NCBI GenBank assembly: GCA_029215795.1
Contig: JARDYH010000001.1
Span: forward strand, 187,867,654 to 187,931,653
Length of the DNA stretch: 64,000 bases
From: Anniella stebbinsi
Lineage: Eukaryota > Chordata > Lepidosauria > Squamata > Anniellidae
Direction: 5' to 3'
Numbering within the stretch: position 1 is the first letter of the stretch; each line of letters begins with the position of its first letter. A program made the translations under genes and the position numbers. A model generated the notes under the pieces. That model was not told the origin of the DNA, did not search any database, and saw nothing but the letters and a program-made list of their open reading frames with translations. Of this stretch, positions 34,719 to 46,089 are shown in pieces.

Positions 34719-36700
34719 CCTTGGTTGTCTTTATGTTGGGAGCTGCCTCGCCTGAGACACCTCCCTCGCCCGCTCTTTCAGGGACCAGGCAATGCCACAC
34801 ACAGACTCTCCCAGCCGCCCTCTGCTCCTCGGCCCTTTCCCGTCTTCTTTCACAGCATTGCCCCGAGACAAGACACCTGCCCGGCCCATCTGGTGCGCTC
34901 CCGATTCGTCAGCCCTTCGCCGGCCCTCTGCGCACTCCACCGCTCGCTCCCACGAACCGACCAGCTCCCCTGGGTTGTGGATGGCGGGCCAGGAGCCGGG
35001 AGCTGCAAGGGCTGTGAGCGCGGAACACGGGAGGTTTCCATTCGGAACCGGGTCTCTAACGCTTCGCTTTCCAGTTCGGCTGCAACCTATCCATCCCTCG
35101 AAGCATCCCACCCCCCCTTGCTGGTTGTACCTATCGGAGAAATCTTGTTCATATTTGTTCAACGCCGAAACCTTTGAGGTGCTTTGTAAATTATCATCGT
35201 CGTCATTATGTGCCAGTCACGTTTAAGAAGAAAATAAAGGGGGGGGGAGAGCCGGGGGGGAGGGGACAAACAAGGCAGAGTGATCCATTACTCGAAATGG
35301 TCACTCCCTAATCTGTTCTCTGACAGCTCCACCCCAGCCATTAGGGAAATGCCAAAGAAGAAATCCAGGCTCAAATTTAAGAGAAGGGGGGTTGCTGTCA
35401 AGGAGTCAGAATCAAAGCCACCGCATAATCTGAATCTCAAATGAGCACCCAAAAAAAAACAAAAAAACAAAAAAGGGGGTGGGGGTGAAGAAGGCGAAGA
35501 AGGGAGAGAGACGGAATTTTAAAACGCCCTGAACATTTGAAGTGTCAGGGCGCTCTCAAATACGTTCGGCTAGCACGGAAGTCTTAAACTACACACCATA
35601 TAATTCCAAAGGTCTAAAAGTCGATTTGTAACTCAGAAAGTTTAAAGGAAGCGCCTTAAACAGATCTAATTGGATACAAAGTGACAAATTCCTACCCACA
35701 AACAAGAAGAAAAAAGCAGTCCCAACAACACAGCCTCATATCTCTTTGAAAAAGAAATTCTGTTTAATTTGTATTTGGAAAAAGGAAAAAGAATCGATGC
35801 AAAGTTTGTCTTGCTTCACTGTGAGGTCTTTAAAGAAAAGCAACTTGATATATACGATATATATATATATATATATATGAATGACGCTGTCATATATATA
35901 AATTTCCAAACTGAAGGAATGCAAGCCAATCTCTCTTTTTATTTTTCTTATTACCCTTTAATAAACCACTTGATCTTTGCATGGGAATCTCTATTAATTG
36001 AATGGGTTTGCTTTTTTGCCAGGTCCCTTTATCATTATTTATGGGCTCTAAATTGTTTTAAAGTTCCCTTGACGTTCAATTTACAAGTTTGCCCCCCCCT
36101 TTTTTCCCCTGTCCTGCCTTTTGTCCCCAAGAAAGACATCGTGTTGGAAGGGCTTTGAAAAGCCACACATGAGAGGCCTGCCCGTGAAAAGGGAGCAGGC
36201 TCGATCCCTTTTAATTCTGCCGTGTTAGTGAATGACTCTTTGACATAATTGCAGAAGCCGTTTCAAAGCCGAGCGAGGGGGCTGGCTTCACTTAAAGCTG
36301 CCCACATAGAGTCTATGGGGGGGAGGCTTTCGGAATTTCCTTTCTTTCTCTTCGCCCCCGCCCCCCGTCCTTTAAAGCGTGAATAAAATAGTTTGCCTTT
36401 AAAAGAGAGAGAGGGAGAATGAGAGAGAGAGAGAGAGAGAGAGAAGATGGGGTTTCGTTTGGCTTTTGCTCCGCGCAAATTGGTGTATCTGAAGGGCTGG
36501 GGAGGGGGGGATTATACAAGAACCCCTTTGTGAAAGTCACCCTGGGCACTCTGAGTCAAACTTGGACGGGGAAAAGCTTCCCTCGCCCAGCTCCTCAAAA
36601 GAACATCTCGCCGAGACTATGGAGCCGGCAGGCAAGAGCTGCCTCGATGATGGAACGATCCGTCCACTCTAAAGGGCCTGACAATTAATGCTAATTAAGA
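34611..36700. promoter_or_regulatory. TE-poor block upstream of GBX2 with candidate enhancers
   Basis: (TA)n at 34687-34717 and 35857-35879 and (GA)n at 36404-36445 are the only repeats. Repeat-free parts at 35285-35450 and 36140-36300 look constrained, and CTGACAATTAATGCTAATTAAG at 36678-36699 packs overlapping homeodomain sites. Open frames around 34720-35230 are unconvincing. Confidence 0.3.
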
Positions 36701-39619
36701 ATACCCGAGAAGCCAGCCCTCCCCCTCCCCTCCCCTCCCCGGCTAAGCGCGGAGCTGCCTGGCAGGGAGATGGCTCCAGTCCCTTGGGCAGGGACGGAGG
36801 GGGTCCCGGCCGGGGAGTCCCCGAGCTGCAGCCTCGTCGACGGGCAACGACGGGCCGTCGAAGCCCCGCGAGGCGCGCGACCCCTTCCTCGGAGGCGCAG
36901 TCAGGGCGAGCCACGCTCCGCCGCCCCCTCGCACCTGCCCGGTGGCCGGGAGGGGACGGCGGAGCCAAGACGCCGTCAGCCGCGCTGCCCTGCCGGGCCG
37001 CGACGGTTTCAGCACCAAGGCCAGGAGAAGCCTGCGCCTCGGCTTGCTCGCCCTCCTGGGCCCGGCTCCAAGTTGCCCGGCAAAGCGCGACAAAGGAGCC
37101 CGCTTGGCCAGGAGACAGACGCCGCTGCTGCTCCGCCGGGGCTTCTGCAGACAGACGGGCAAGCCGGGGCCTGCCGCCCTCCCAGCCCCCGCTCGGGCCA
37201 TAAATCTCTCTCGGGAGGCGGCGGACTGGGCCACTGGAGAGGCGCTTTGATGAGCCGCAGTTGTCCAGCGTTAAACGCCCCGCAGCGAGTGGTTGAAGGC
37301 GTCTGGGATCGATTTCGGTTCATCGTGACAAACCACGGCTGGGATCCTTTCTTGTTTGTTTGTTTGTTTGTTTGTTTTTACGACGAGTTCCCCGGTGCCC
37401 TCCTTCCCTCGGCAGGCAGTCAAACGTCCTCGGGTGACGGGAGTCCAGGACCGGGTCTCGCCGGGGCGGGCGGGGAGGAGGGTCTCTCCGGCAGCTCCAC
37501 CAAACCGGGCTTCTGCGACGCCGTGACCCACCCATCGCTCCCCGAAAGGGCAAGCGACAGAGGCGCCCATTCTGAGAGGCGCCATCCCGGAGAGAAGCAC
37601 CAGCAGAAGGCCTCTTTTCACGGGCGGGGAGGAGGGCGGTGCGGAAAAGCCCCAGGCCTCCAAGCGCCTTGTCCCGTTCCCCCGAGGAAACGCCCGCCGT
37701 CCTTCTAGCCCCTCGCTCGCCACCGGAGGCTGTGTTCTCTGCGCCATCGGGAGTGGCAAGGCAGCACCTGGGCAGAGGCTCCACAGCGCCCGGAGCCCAA
37801 AGGCAGGAGGTCCCCAGCGGCTCTCTGGCCTGCCGAATGCCGCCTCTTCCTCGCCCCCTCGCGCAGATAGGGCCCTCGAGCCGGGCATTCGTTCAGCGCC
37901 AGAGCGCTCCTCTCAGCCTGGGATGTTGCGCTAGCAGCCAGGGCCGCCCCGGCGTGGGCCCAAGCCTCCCGCCAGCGCTGGGGGCGGCATTAGAGCTAAT
38001 TTGGGGGGGGGGGGATGAGCCACGGGTGTCCCGCGTTTGTCGAGGACCCTGGTGCGGTGGCGCCAGGAGAGGCCGTGCAGGTGGAGGAGAGGGGGAGGGG
38101 GGGAGAGAGAGAGAGAGAGAGAGAAGGGCTGGATCTACAAAGGGTTGGGTCGATACATTCATAAATATCGATTGGTCTTTATTTTCCAATTAACTACGCA
38201 TTCCCATTACTCGTGAAACGGCCCCCATTTCTCTCTGATCGTTATCTTGTTAGGGCCTCCAAAAGAGAGTCTGTCCAGTCGCGGTCGTTAAATCTGAATA
38301 GGGGAAGCAGGACCGGGTTGGACGGATCTCTGCGGCTCAAACGCCTCTCTCCCTCCGAGGCGGTTAGTTCCTTTACACGCCGTCAAACTTTTTAGCTCCG
38401 AAAGGCCCTTTACACAGCAGCTGCCGCTTACGGGTCGTAAGAATGCCGCTGATCCTTAAATCTTTTCCCCCTGAATCACCGAAACAAACCTCGTGTCAAT
38501 AGACAGAGAGGCGGGTGGGCGAAGATCAATTAGCGCTTCCTTTGGGGGGTGGGGGGTGGGGAAGAGGGCTGATCAGCCTGGACCCAGGCGTCTTCGCTCC
38601 CTGGGGCGGTGTCCTGGCATTCCCAGGGCACTTCAGGCCCTCTGGGAACAAGCAGGTGGGACCCGGCCGGGGCTGGAGAGGGGCGGAATCGATGGAAGAG
38701 GCGCGTCCGAAATGGGACGAAACGGACGGGGCCCTCATGACAGAATGGAAGAGTTTTCGAGGACGGAACCAGCTGCTACGTGGCAACGGTGGAGGAACCG
38801 TCCAGGGTTTGCCCAGCGGGATGTCCCTCAGAAACCTCCCGTTCTTTCCAGTGGACATCCTTGTCCCTCCGGTTGAATACATCCCTTCCCCAGCTATCAT
38901 CCTCACCGCCGCCACCACCATCATCACCAGCGCAGGAAATAAGAAAAAAGGACACAACGGGAAAGGTGGGGGGGGGGGGGAGCGTCATCTGCTACTGAGC
39001 TTCACCCTAACCAGGCCTTACAGAGCTGCCATGCACACACACACGCACACACACACCCGGGGTGCCCTTCCCCTGTTCCCAGGAGAGAGGCCGCCTGCCC
39101 GGAATGATGCTCAGTCAATTCTGGCTCGAAGAGAAGGAAACGGGAGGGGGAGGGGAGCATCCTGGCCACCGTCCCTGGTTCGTGTTGGGCGCAGGGCAGG
39201 GGCCCTAGAGGGCTTAGGGGTCCTGGAGAAGGCGCCTGCCGCTGCCCCCTTCTACCCAGGGCCCACGGCCTGGGCGGCTCTGCTGAGCAATGAAACATAG
39301 CCCAGGACAAATGAGACGCCCAAGACCTGAAGCGGCTGTGGGGGGGGGGGGGGGGAGTTTCCCCGGGATGTGTTCCCACCCCTCCCCGCGCGCCCTCTGT
39401 GCGCGCCCACATGCGTGGGGAGCTTTCCACCAAGTTGGGCCAAAGGGGCTGCGCGCCGCGTGACTCCCCCGTGGGGTGACCATCGCCCCCCTTTCGGCTG
39501 GATTCTCTTCCGCGCGAGGAGGAGGGGGAGGGGGAGGGAGGGGGAGGCGGGGCCAAGGACTCGATCTCCTACCTCTTCTCCGAGCACTCCGCCAGGCGCC
39601 CCCTCCCTTCCTCTCCCCT
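36700..39619. promoter_or_regulatory. CpG-rich region immediately upstream of GBX2
   Basis: Very GC- and CpG-rich between about 36720 and 38110 and again from about 38560, with an AT-rich gap at 38130-38500. Frames of up to 312 codons occur on both strands and overlap one another, the pattern of stop-poor CpG-island DNA. A (TTTG)n tract lies at 37352-37376, (GA)n at 38103-38125 and G16 at 39340-39355. Probably part of the CpG-island domain of a Polycomb-type developmental gene. Confidence 0.5.
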
Positions 39620-40175
39620 CTCCCCGCACTCCCCTAGCCAATGGAGAGAGAGAAAGGAGCCCACGTGCGCCAGAGACGGTTCCAAGGCTGGCAAAATGTG
39701 AATGAGAAAGAAGAGCGCGATTCAAAGGTACTGCCGGCGCCCGGGAGGGAGAGAGAGAGGGAGAGAGGGAGAGAAAGGCAGGCGGGCGGCCAAGCAGGCA
39801 GGCAGGGGGACCTTGGCGTTCGGCTCTCGGAGGGACCCGGCGGGGCAGCGGGCGAGGGACGCGGCAAGCAAGCAAGGAAGGAAGGAAGCCGGCGGCAAGG
39901 CGTGCAGGCCCCTGCCGAGGAGCGGATCCGAGCGCCGGGCAGCCCGCCCCGATGTCTCTTGGCCGCGGCCAGGGAAAGCCCGCGCTGCCCGTCCTCCGCT
40001 GCTGCCGCCGCCGCCGCTGCCGCTGCCGCCGCCTCGCCCCGTCCGCCCCTCGCGCGCGCTGCTGCTGCCGCCGCCGCCGCCCCAGGCCGGCTCCGGCCCG
40101 CGCCCGGCCCTGAGGCTGCCCCGCCGCCCCGTCCAGCTTGTGGTCTTGCGCGCGCCCCCGGCCAGCAGCGCCTCT
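39620..40175 (+). promoter_or_regulatory. GBX2: GBX2 proximal promoter and 5' UTR
   Basis: GC-rich, with a CCAAT box at 39638-39642 and an E-box CACGTG at 39662-39667. No convincing TATA box is seen, as is usual for CpG-island promoters. The transcription start cannot be fixed from sequence. The GBX2 frame stays open upstream to an ATG at 39702. Confidence 0.5.
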
Positions 40176-42500
40176 ATGAGTGCAGCTTTCCAGCCCTCCT
40201 CGCTCATGATGATGCCGCGCCCTTTGGGAAGCAGCACCGCCTTCAGCATAGACTCGCTCATCGGCAGCCCGCCCCAGCCCAGCCCGGGCCACTTCGTCTA
40301 CACGGGCTACCCGATGTTCATGCCCTACAGGCCGGTTGTGCTGCCGCCGCCGCCGCCGCCCCCGCCGCCGCCGCCCGCCTTGTCCCAGCCGGCGCTGCCG
40401 CCCTCGCACCCTCACCACCACCAGATCCCCAGCCTGCCCAGCAGCTTCTGCTCCAGCCTGGCGCAGGGCATGGCCCTCACCTCCACCCTCATGGCCACCC
40501 TGCCGGGCACCTTCTCGGCCTCCGCGCAGCACCAGGAGGCGGCCAGGAAGTTCGCTCCGCAGGCTCTCCAGGGCAGCTTCGACAAGGCGGACAGCATCCA
40601 GCCGGAGGCCGAAGACGGCAAGGCGTTCCTGGCCAAGGAGGGCTCGCTGCTGGCCTTCTCCGCCTCTGATGCGGTGCAGGCGACCCTCGGTGAGTAAACG
40701 GGTGGAACGGACACCCTCGGGCGAAGGGAGCAGGCCGCCGTGCCCGTGGCCACGAGAAAGCCAAGGGAGGGGGGGGGGGAGATATTGGCTCCTGATCCGT
40801 TGGTGGGCTTCGGGCTTGCAGAGGAGGGGGGATTCCAGCCACAAAGACTCCCTGCCCGGGAAGGGACGCTCGTTTGGCGGAAGACTTTCTAGCCCGCCTT
40901 TCCATATCAGTGCCCAAGGCGGCTAGTTTTCGCAGTAGCAACAAACCAAAGCTTCAGCAGGGCCAGCTACCGCTAGGAAACGGGAGCCATCCTTCTGTTC
41001 CCTTTTCTCAGTTTGTTGAAATACTTTGGATGCGACTGGGAACGGTTCTGACGTTGAAGTTTTCTCAAAAGGAGGGGGGACGTTCTGGCAAGATTGTTGT
41101 CGAAAATTGGCACTTCTTGCTAAACGGCTGTTCACACGAGAGTTGGCCGAGTTGCTGGGCTAAGCGTCGGCGTGGGGAGGAGATGATAAGCAGAAGATCA
41201 GTGGGAGGAGGCGTCGCCCCTCCTAATCCACTCATGGCCTGTAATTAGAAGAGGCTTGTGAAGAGGCTTGGGTCCTTCACAAGTAGTGACTTACAGTAAC
41301 CTCTCCAAAGAGGATGGATCTGACACCCTTTCCTGGCGTGTTGCCCTCTTGAGGCCCATGCTTTAAAAAACGAAGCAGCAGCAGCAATTCTTGGGCTGGG
41401 AAAGGGCTGTAGCACCCGGGCGGATCTACAGGCCCCGCTTACTTTCCATTTTGCATGCTGAAACAGGAACCTCCTGCTGTCAGTTTGGCAATCCAAGAGC
41501 GAAAACGAGCATCAGAATATCACGGCACATTGCAATTGAATCTCGCGAAAACAGCGAAGAGTCTTGTGGTTTCCTAAAGACGCAACAAAGTTATCCTTGC
41601 ATGCCGTTTGATGAAACAGAGTCCATTTCAAAGATCTGATGCAGTAAGCTCTGCCACGGAAGCTTATGTCAACATATGAACGCTGTTAGTCTTTAGGATG
41701 CCACAAGACGACCCCCCCCCCCAAACCCGCTAAAGGATCCAGTTGCTGCATTACCCCGAAACGATTAGGGAAAGTTCCCCACACACGGACAGCACTCCCC
41801 CACCCACCCACCCTTCATTTGATTTGCTTGCAAGTTCCCACCTGAGTCGAAAACCTCCCCGAGCCCCTTCGGCCCCCTGCCCCCGACAGATAGCGAGGAG
41901 GAGGCCTAAAAACGGGCTCTGCTTCGTGGCAGGCAGAGGGAAGTGACGGCAGGTGCTCTCTTTGGCTTTCCTTCAGGTGCCGTCCGAGGAGCGCCGGGGA
42001 AAGAGGACTCCAAAGCGGAGGATGACGCCAAGGGCAAAGAGGAGAGTTTCTCCATGGACAGCGACCTCGACTACAGCTCCGATGACAATCTGCCCAGCCA
42101 AGCGGCTCACAAAGAAGACGACGTGGGCAACGGTCTGGAGGAGAGCGGCCAGAGCGCGGCGAACCCCAACAGCACCACCTCGACGGGGAAAAACCGGCGG
42201 CGGCGAACGGCCTTCACCAGCGAGCAGCTGCTGGAGCTCGAGAAGGAGTTCCACTGCAAGAAATACCTGTCGCTCACCGAGCGGTCCCAGATCGCGCACG
42301 CCCTCAAACTCAGCGAAGTGCAGGTCAAAATCTGGTTCCAGAATCGGCGGGCCAAGTGGAAACGCGTGAAAGCGGGCAACGCCAACTCCAAGACCGGCGA
42401 GCCCTCCCGGAACCCCAAGATCGTGGTGCCAATCCCCGTCCACGTCAGCAGGTTCGCCATCAGGAGTCAACATCAGCAACTGGAGCAGGCCAGGCCCTGA
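40176..42500 (+). CDS. GBX2: GBX2 homeodomain transcription factor, join(40176..40689, 41977..42500)
   Basis: Nuclear DNA-binding regulator that sets the hindbrain side of the midbrain-hindbrain boundary, with roles in otic and forebrain development (known for the family). The spliced frame is 345 codons plus TGA, close to the 348 residues of human GBX2. Residues 1-30 start [13 protein letters not shown] and carry an eh1-like Groucho-binding core FSIDSLIG (23-30). [12 protein letters not shown] and an 11-proline run (57-67) follow. An acidic stretch lies near 193-209, the homeodomain at 244-303, and the conserved tail ends [12 protein letters not shown]. The donor CTCG^GTGAGT and acceptor CCTTCAG^GT are canonical, phase 1. 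The start at 40176 was chosen by family match, although its context (T at -3, A at +4) is weak. The N-terminus and tail distinguish it from GBX1. No disabling change is seen. Confidence 0.97.
40690..41976 (+). other. GBX2: GBX2 intron 1 (1287 bp)
   Basis: GT-AG intron, phase 1, splitting a glycine codon (residue 172). It contains the MITE at 41561-41709. The 5' half is GC-rich and the 3' end has a modest pyrimidine tract (CTCTTTGGCTTTCCTTCAG). Confidence 0.93.
41561..41709. mobile_element. MITE of the GTCTTGTGGCA family inside the GBX2 intron
   Basis: Left end GTCTTGTGGTTTCCTAAAGA and right end TCTTTAGGATGCCACAAGAC form inverted repeats. AGATCTGATGCAGTAAGC and GGAAGCTTATGTCAACATATG lie inside, as in the family order. 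A C9-10 run follows immediately. Confidence 0.75.
42192..42371 (+). other. GBX2: Homeodomain coding segment of GBX2
   Basis: Sixty codons, residues 244-303, entirely within exon 2. It begins [20 protein letters not shown]; helix 3 reads [17 protein letters not shown] with Gln50 and Asn51, predicting TAAT-core binding. All core residues (L16, F20, W48, F49, N51, R53) are present. Confidence 0.97.
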
Positions 42501-42993
42501 GGGAGGGGGGGATTCTGGCCACCCCGCCCCGGGCAAAGTTTGGAACCACAAGAAAGGGATGTTCCCCCGCCCGAACCAGGGCTCAGTCGAGACCCCTGTC
42601 TCCCCGGGCACTCACAAGGCGATGCTGAACTTCCCAGCTAGCAGAGCAAAGCGAGAACGTGTCCATAAACCATCAGCCAGAAAGTGTGCGTCCTGTTTCA
42701 GAGAGGGAGTATCCATAGCCTGGAAGAGACGATTTACATATTTATTAGACTGTCCGAACTTTGTATATAAAAACGCTGGATCTCAGCTGCCGTATTTTGA
42801 CTGTGACAGGACCAAATGAGCAGCGGCGTGAAGTCTTACATTCCAGAAGTACATCGAATACTCAAGAACTGCAGTCCATTTCAATCCCCCCCTCCTCCTC
42901 CCCCAGGTCTGCCATGCTGTCTTTTTGGGTTGCGTTCCCCCCGTTTCTTTTGAGAGAGAGAGAAAGGAGAAGAAAACGACCAGATTAATGCTT

Positions 42994-43020
42994 TGCTGCT
43001 GCTGCTGCTGCTGCTGCTGC
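42994..43020. repeat. (TGC)9 trinucleotide repeat in the GBX2 3' UTR
   Basis: Nine uninterrupted TGC units. On the opposite strand it reads GCA and produces an artefactual poly-glutamine frame. Confidence 0.95.
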
Positions 43021-43306
43021 TTCCTTCTTCTTTTTCTTTCCTTCTTCTTCCTCCTTCTCCTCCTCTGGGGGTGTGAGACATTCTTCAGGCACATCCGCTG
43101 CCCGCCCCCACGCTGCTTTCCCCAAAGGCCCCTGGCCTTCTCTTGATTGGGTGGCCTCTCCCAAGCCATGTTTCTTCCTTTTTGTTTGTTTGTTTTTAAA
43201 TGCACGACTTCCCCCCCCCCCCCATTGTGTTGAATTAATTTATTTCAAATGTAGTTGACTTCTTTTCTTAAGTTATGAAAACGAAACGAAACACAGTAAT
43301 GTTGTG

Positions 43307-43312
43307 AATAAA
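43307..43312 (+). terminator. GBX2: GBX2 polyadenylation signal AATAAA
   Basis: Canonical hexamer in an AT-rich context about 807 bp after the stop codon, the first AATAAA after the coding region. A G-rich stretch follows at 43324-43330. Confidence 0.75.
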
Positions 43313-43330
43313 AAATCGGAAAAGGGGGGG

Positions 43331-44068
43331 AAAAACGAAAACGTGGCTCGGGTGAGCAGCTGTTCTGTGCACGGCGTGAGCGGTCTTGGGCTGGAGGAGG
43401 GGGCTCCGGGACGCTCCGAGCGGGCGCCCTTTGGCGTTGGTGGCTGCCCGAAAGGGTTCAGAGGAGGCGGCCGTCCGAATGGCAGGGGAGCAACACCGCT
43501 CGCAGGGCGGCGCAGATAGACAGCAGAGAGGACAGGCGAGACGGCATTCCTCTGCAAAGCCCGGAACGAAACGCCGGAATGGCCGGCACAGGCGCTCTTG
43601 AAAGAGGGGCTTCCCTCCCCCTCGCCGGGAGAAAGAGGTCTCTGGGCCCGTGCGGGGGGTGGGGGCTGAGGGGGATTACAGCCTCCCCTCTCGGCCCCCC
43701 CTTCACCTCCTTGGGTAGCGAAGGACGTGTGGGGAACGGGGCGTTCCGCCCCTCTCCCCTCCACGGCCCGCTGCTGCAAGAGGGGGGCTCGAAGAGCGTG
43801 GACGCCGTAAGCCCCAGGAGCCCGGAATGAGCGCGCCTCCCTCGGCGCATTCCTCAGCAGTGCTAGTGCGGTCTACTCTACGGAGGGCCTCTGGGGAGAG
43901 GCGAGGGGGGGAAGGGAACTCTGCCCTCCAGTCGGCAGCTGCCTCCCATGCCAAGAACTTGCCCACCTCGAAGCTCCGAGGAGGGTTTGACCTCGCCAGC
44001 TCCGAGTGCCAGGACATTTGTCGCTCGGATCTCATTTCGGGCAACGACTCGCTCGTCGGACGCTTGAC
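43331..44068. other. GC-rich downstream flank of GBX2, no gene recognised
   Basis: CpG-rich with overlapping frames of up to 168 codons on both strands, none resembling a known protein. Confidence 0.45.
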
Positions 44069-44194
44069 AGCCTATCTACACTACTGCTTTAAGACGGTTT
44101 AGAACAGTTTTGAGAACTGTTGGGGCCTGGACACACGCCATAGACAGTCTTCAAAACGTTTTCAAAGTGTTTTATCCTGCTTGGTGTAGATAAT
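44069..44194. mobile_element. GTGTAGAT-family MITE, copy C
   Basis: Starts AGCCTATCTACACTACTGCT and ends CTGCTTGGTGTAGATAATAA. Internal GAGAACTGTTGGGGCCTGGA and CAAAACGTTTTCAAAGTG match copy B at 33923-34060. Confidence 0.8.
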
Positions 44195-46089
44195 AAGCAC
44201 TGTGATCCAAACACAGCGAAGGGGGGGGGGGGGAGGGAAGATCTGGTAGGTTTCTCAGCGAGGGCCAGTTCCAGAAGAGACCCAAGACCGGGATCCCCGA
44301 GCTCAGCAGAACGCCTGTCTGGTGGGCAAAACAGGCTGAACCACTTCCGAGTGCGGGCTCGAGAAGCCAGCCCGGTCCCCCCTCTCCAATACACCGTCGT
44401 TCTCGCGCTCGCTTTATTTCCACACAGCCTGCACACAAATCCGGTTCGCTTTCGCCCCGGCAGACAGCTTGAAAAATAGAGCCGGCCCACTCTGAAGCCG
44501 GGGAAGGGATTGAACTAACAATCAGAATCGGATGGTAGAAATCAAGCCTAGTTTGCAGGAGGACCCCCCCCCCCAAAAAAAACTCCCAGAAACCAAAACC
44601 GAACAAACAAAAATCCCATTATTTTAAAGAGGGAGGTGGGAGTGAGTCGGTGGGAGACAGCGAAAGACTCTCCACGACTGTCTACGGACTAACTCCCGTG
44701 CAAATCGTAACAATGGGGCAGGCGATTTAAAAACATTTTAAACCCCACGTTAATTCACCAAGCTCCAATTAAAGTTTGCTAAAACTAACTCGGAGCTGTG
44801 ACTATCATGTGGGTAAATTAGGGAGAGGTCTTAAGCAGCCATGTGCCTGGAGAGAACAGTCAGGATCGAATTTGAGCTCCAGTGAGAATAGCAAGTGCTA
44901 CAGGAGGCCAATCCCAATATTGACATAAATTTATCAGTTACACGAAATCATTTTGCAAGGCTAAGAATGGCGTTGGAGCGGCCTGGGATGCACACAGCTT
45001 CTGCGGAACCGGCAGCATCGCATCGCCGGTGGTGTTTCCATCCCTTAGGATGCCTTTTTACCGTAGTAGCAGTGAGACTAATAAGAATAAGACTAAGAAT
45101 AAGAATCAATAAGTCGTTAATAAAATATCCATCGTTTCTCCGTAAGTAGTCTGATATGCATCGCTTTCGAGAATGGTCGTTTCTGGATTTCTAAGGAACG
45201 TCAACTGACCGAAACGCCCCCAGCTTCGACCCCTGATCCCTGTAGCGCGTGGGACCAGCCCAGGCGGAGCCACTGGCGGGCCTGGAGAAGACTTCGCCTT
45301 CAGAGGGAAATCATGCTCTCCGGTCGGGGCGCAAGCCGCCGTTGCAGTAGGTTGGTCGGCGTGAAGCTTCAGATGCCGATGTCCACAAGGGACTCGGCGA
45401 CCGCCAAGCCAGCCTTGGAGACGTGGCTTCCTCCCGGGTCCTTATCCCAGCATTTTGGACGACCAAGATTCTAGCCGGCCGAGTCTACACGTGCGCAGCC
45501 GCTTCACACAAGCCCAGCTCTCTCGAGATGGTAACCGTTTGCACAGAAAGAGGACACTTCAATATGGGGAGGGGGGGAGAATCCCCGAACTAAAAACCCC
45601 ATTTTACACTATGGAGTGGGGGGGGGGGGAGAAAGTGGGGGCTACCAAGGCTTTAGAGCCGCAGACGGGGGTTCTCAGAGGTCAACGTTCAACTTCATCC
45701 CAAAGGCTTCGTGTTTTATGGAAAGAAGTCAGCAGATGTACATTCCAGCGCACGGCGACTGGTCGGATTCCCTCGCCTGTCTTTGCAGCCCTTCTGAGCT
45801 GAAGCAGCGGTCCCCAAAGGCCCTGAGCGTTGCCTGTTTGCCCCTTTGCAAAAGATATAGGGAGCCCAAAGCAAGGAAAGAGTTTCCTTCCTTTCTCCCC
45901 TCCGCCCCGAAATGGCGAGGAACGAAGAAAACCCGTGTGGGGGGGGGAGGTTATTTCCCCTCCTCAGACAATGATCTGAACGGACCGGGCAAGGCGGGTT
46001 GGGGGGGGGGGGGTTGCTGCATCTCGGCAGCAGGGTCAGGAAAAGCCCTGGAGTGGGGAGCCACCAAGGCAGAGGCAGAAGCCAAGAAG
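44195..46089. other. No gene recognised; G-runs and a possible regulatory block
   Basis: G13 at 44221-44233, a C9 run near 44565, and further G-runs near 45619, 45940 and 46002. The 44690-44830 stretch (CACGTTAATTCACC, CTCCAATTAAAGTTTGC) is repeat-free and could be an enhancer. Confidence 0.4.

Larger units (their letters stand above)
42501..43330 (+). other. GBX2: GBX2 3' UTR
   Basis: From the stop codon to just beyond the AATAAA at 43307. Contains a (TGC)9 repeat, a CT-rich stretch (43021-43070), a C-run near 43211 and an AT-rich end (TTGAATTAATTTATTTCAAA). The 3' boundary is inferred from the polyadenylation signal. Confidence 0.75.

Noticed and set aside
36770..37708. 312-codon + strand frame in the upstream CpG region
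   Set aside because: Overlapping frames of similar length occur on both strands, there is no recognisable domain, and composition is that of CpG-island DNA.
1..39000. Exons of ASB18 (ankyrin repeats plus SOCS box), the usual upstream neighbour
   Set aside because: No ankyrin-type or SOCS-box peptide was recognised in any frame. Short exons could still have been missed.
39252..40844. 530-codon open frame on the minus strand across GBX2 exon 1
   Set aside because: It is antisense to a proven exon, highly arginine/glycine/proline-rich and has no domain. Stop-poor GC-rich DNA explains it.
40176..42500. GBX1 instead of GBX2
   Set aside because: The N-terminus ([13 protein letters not shown]) and the tail ([16 protein letters not shown]) match GBX2; GBX1 differs at both ends.
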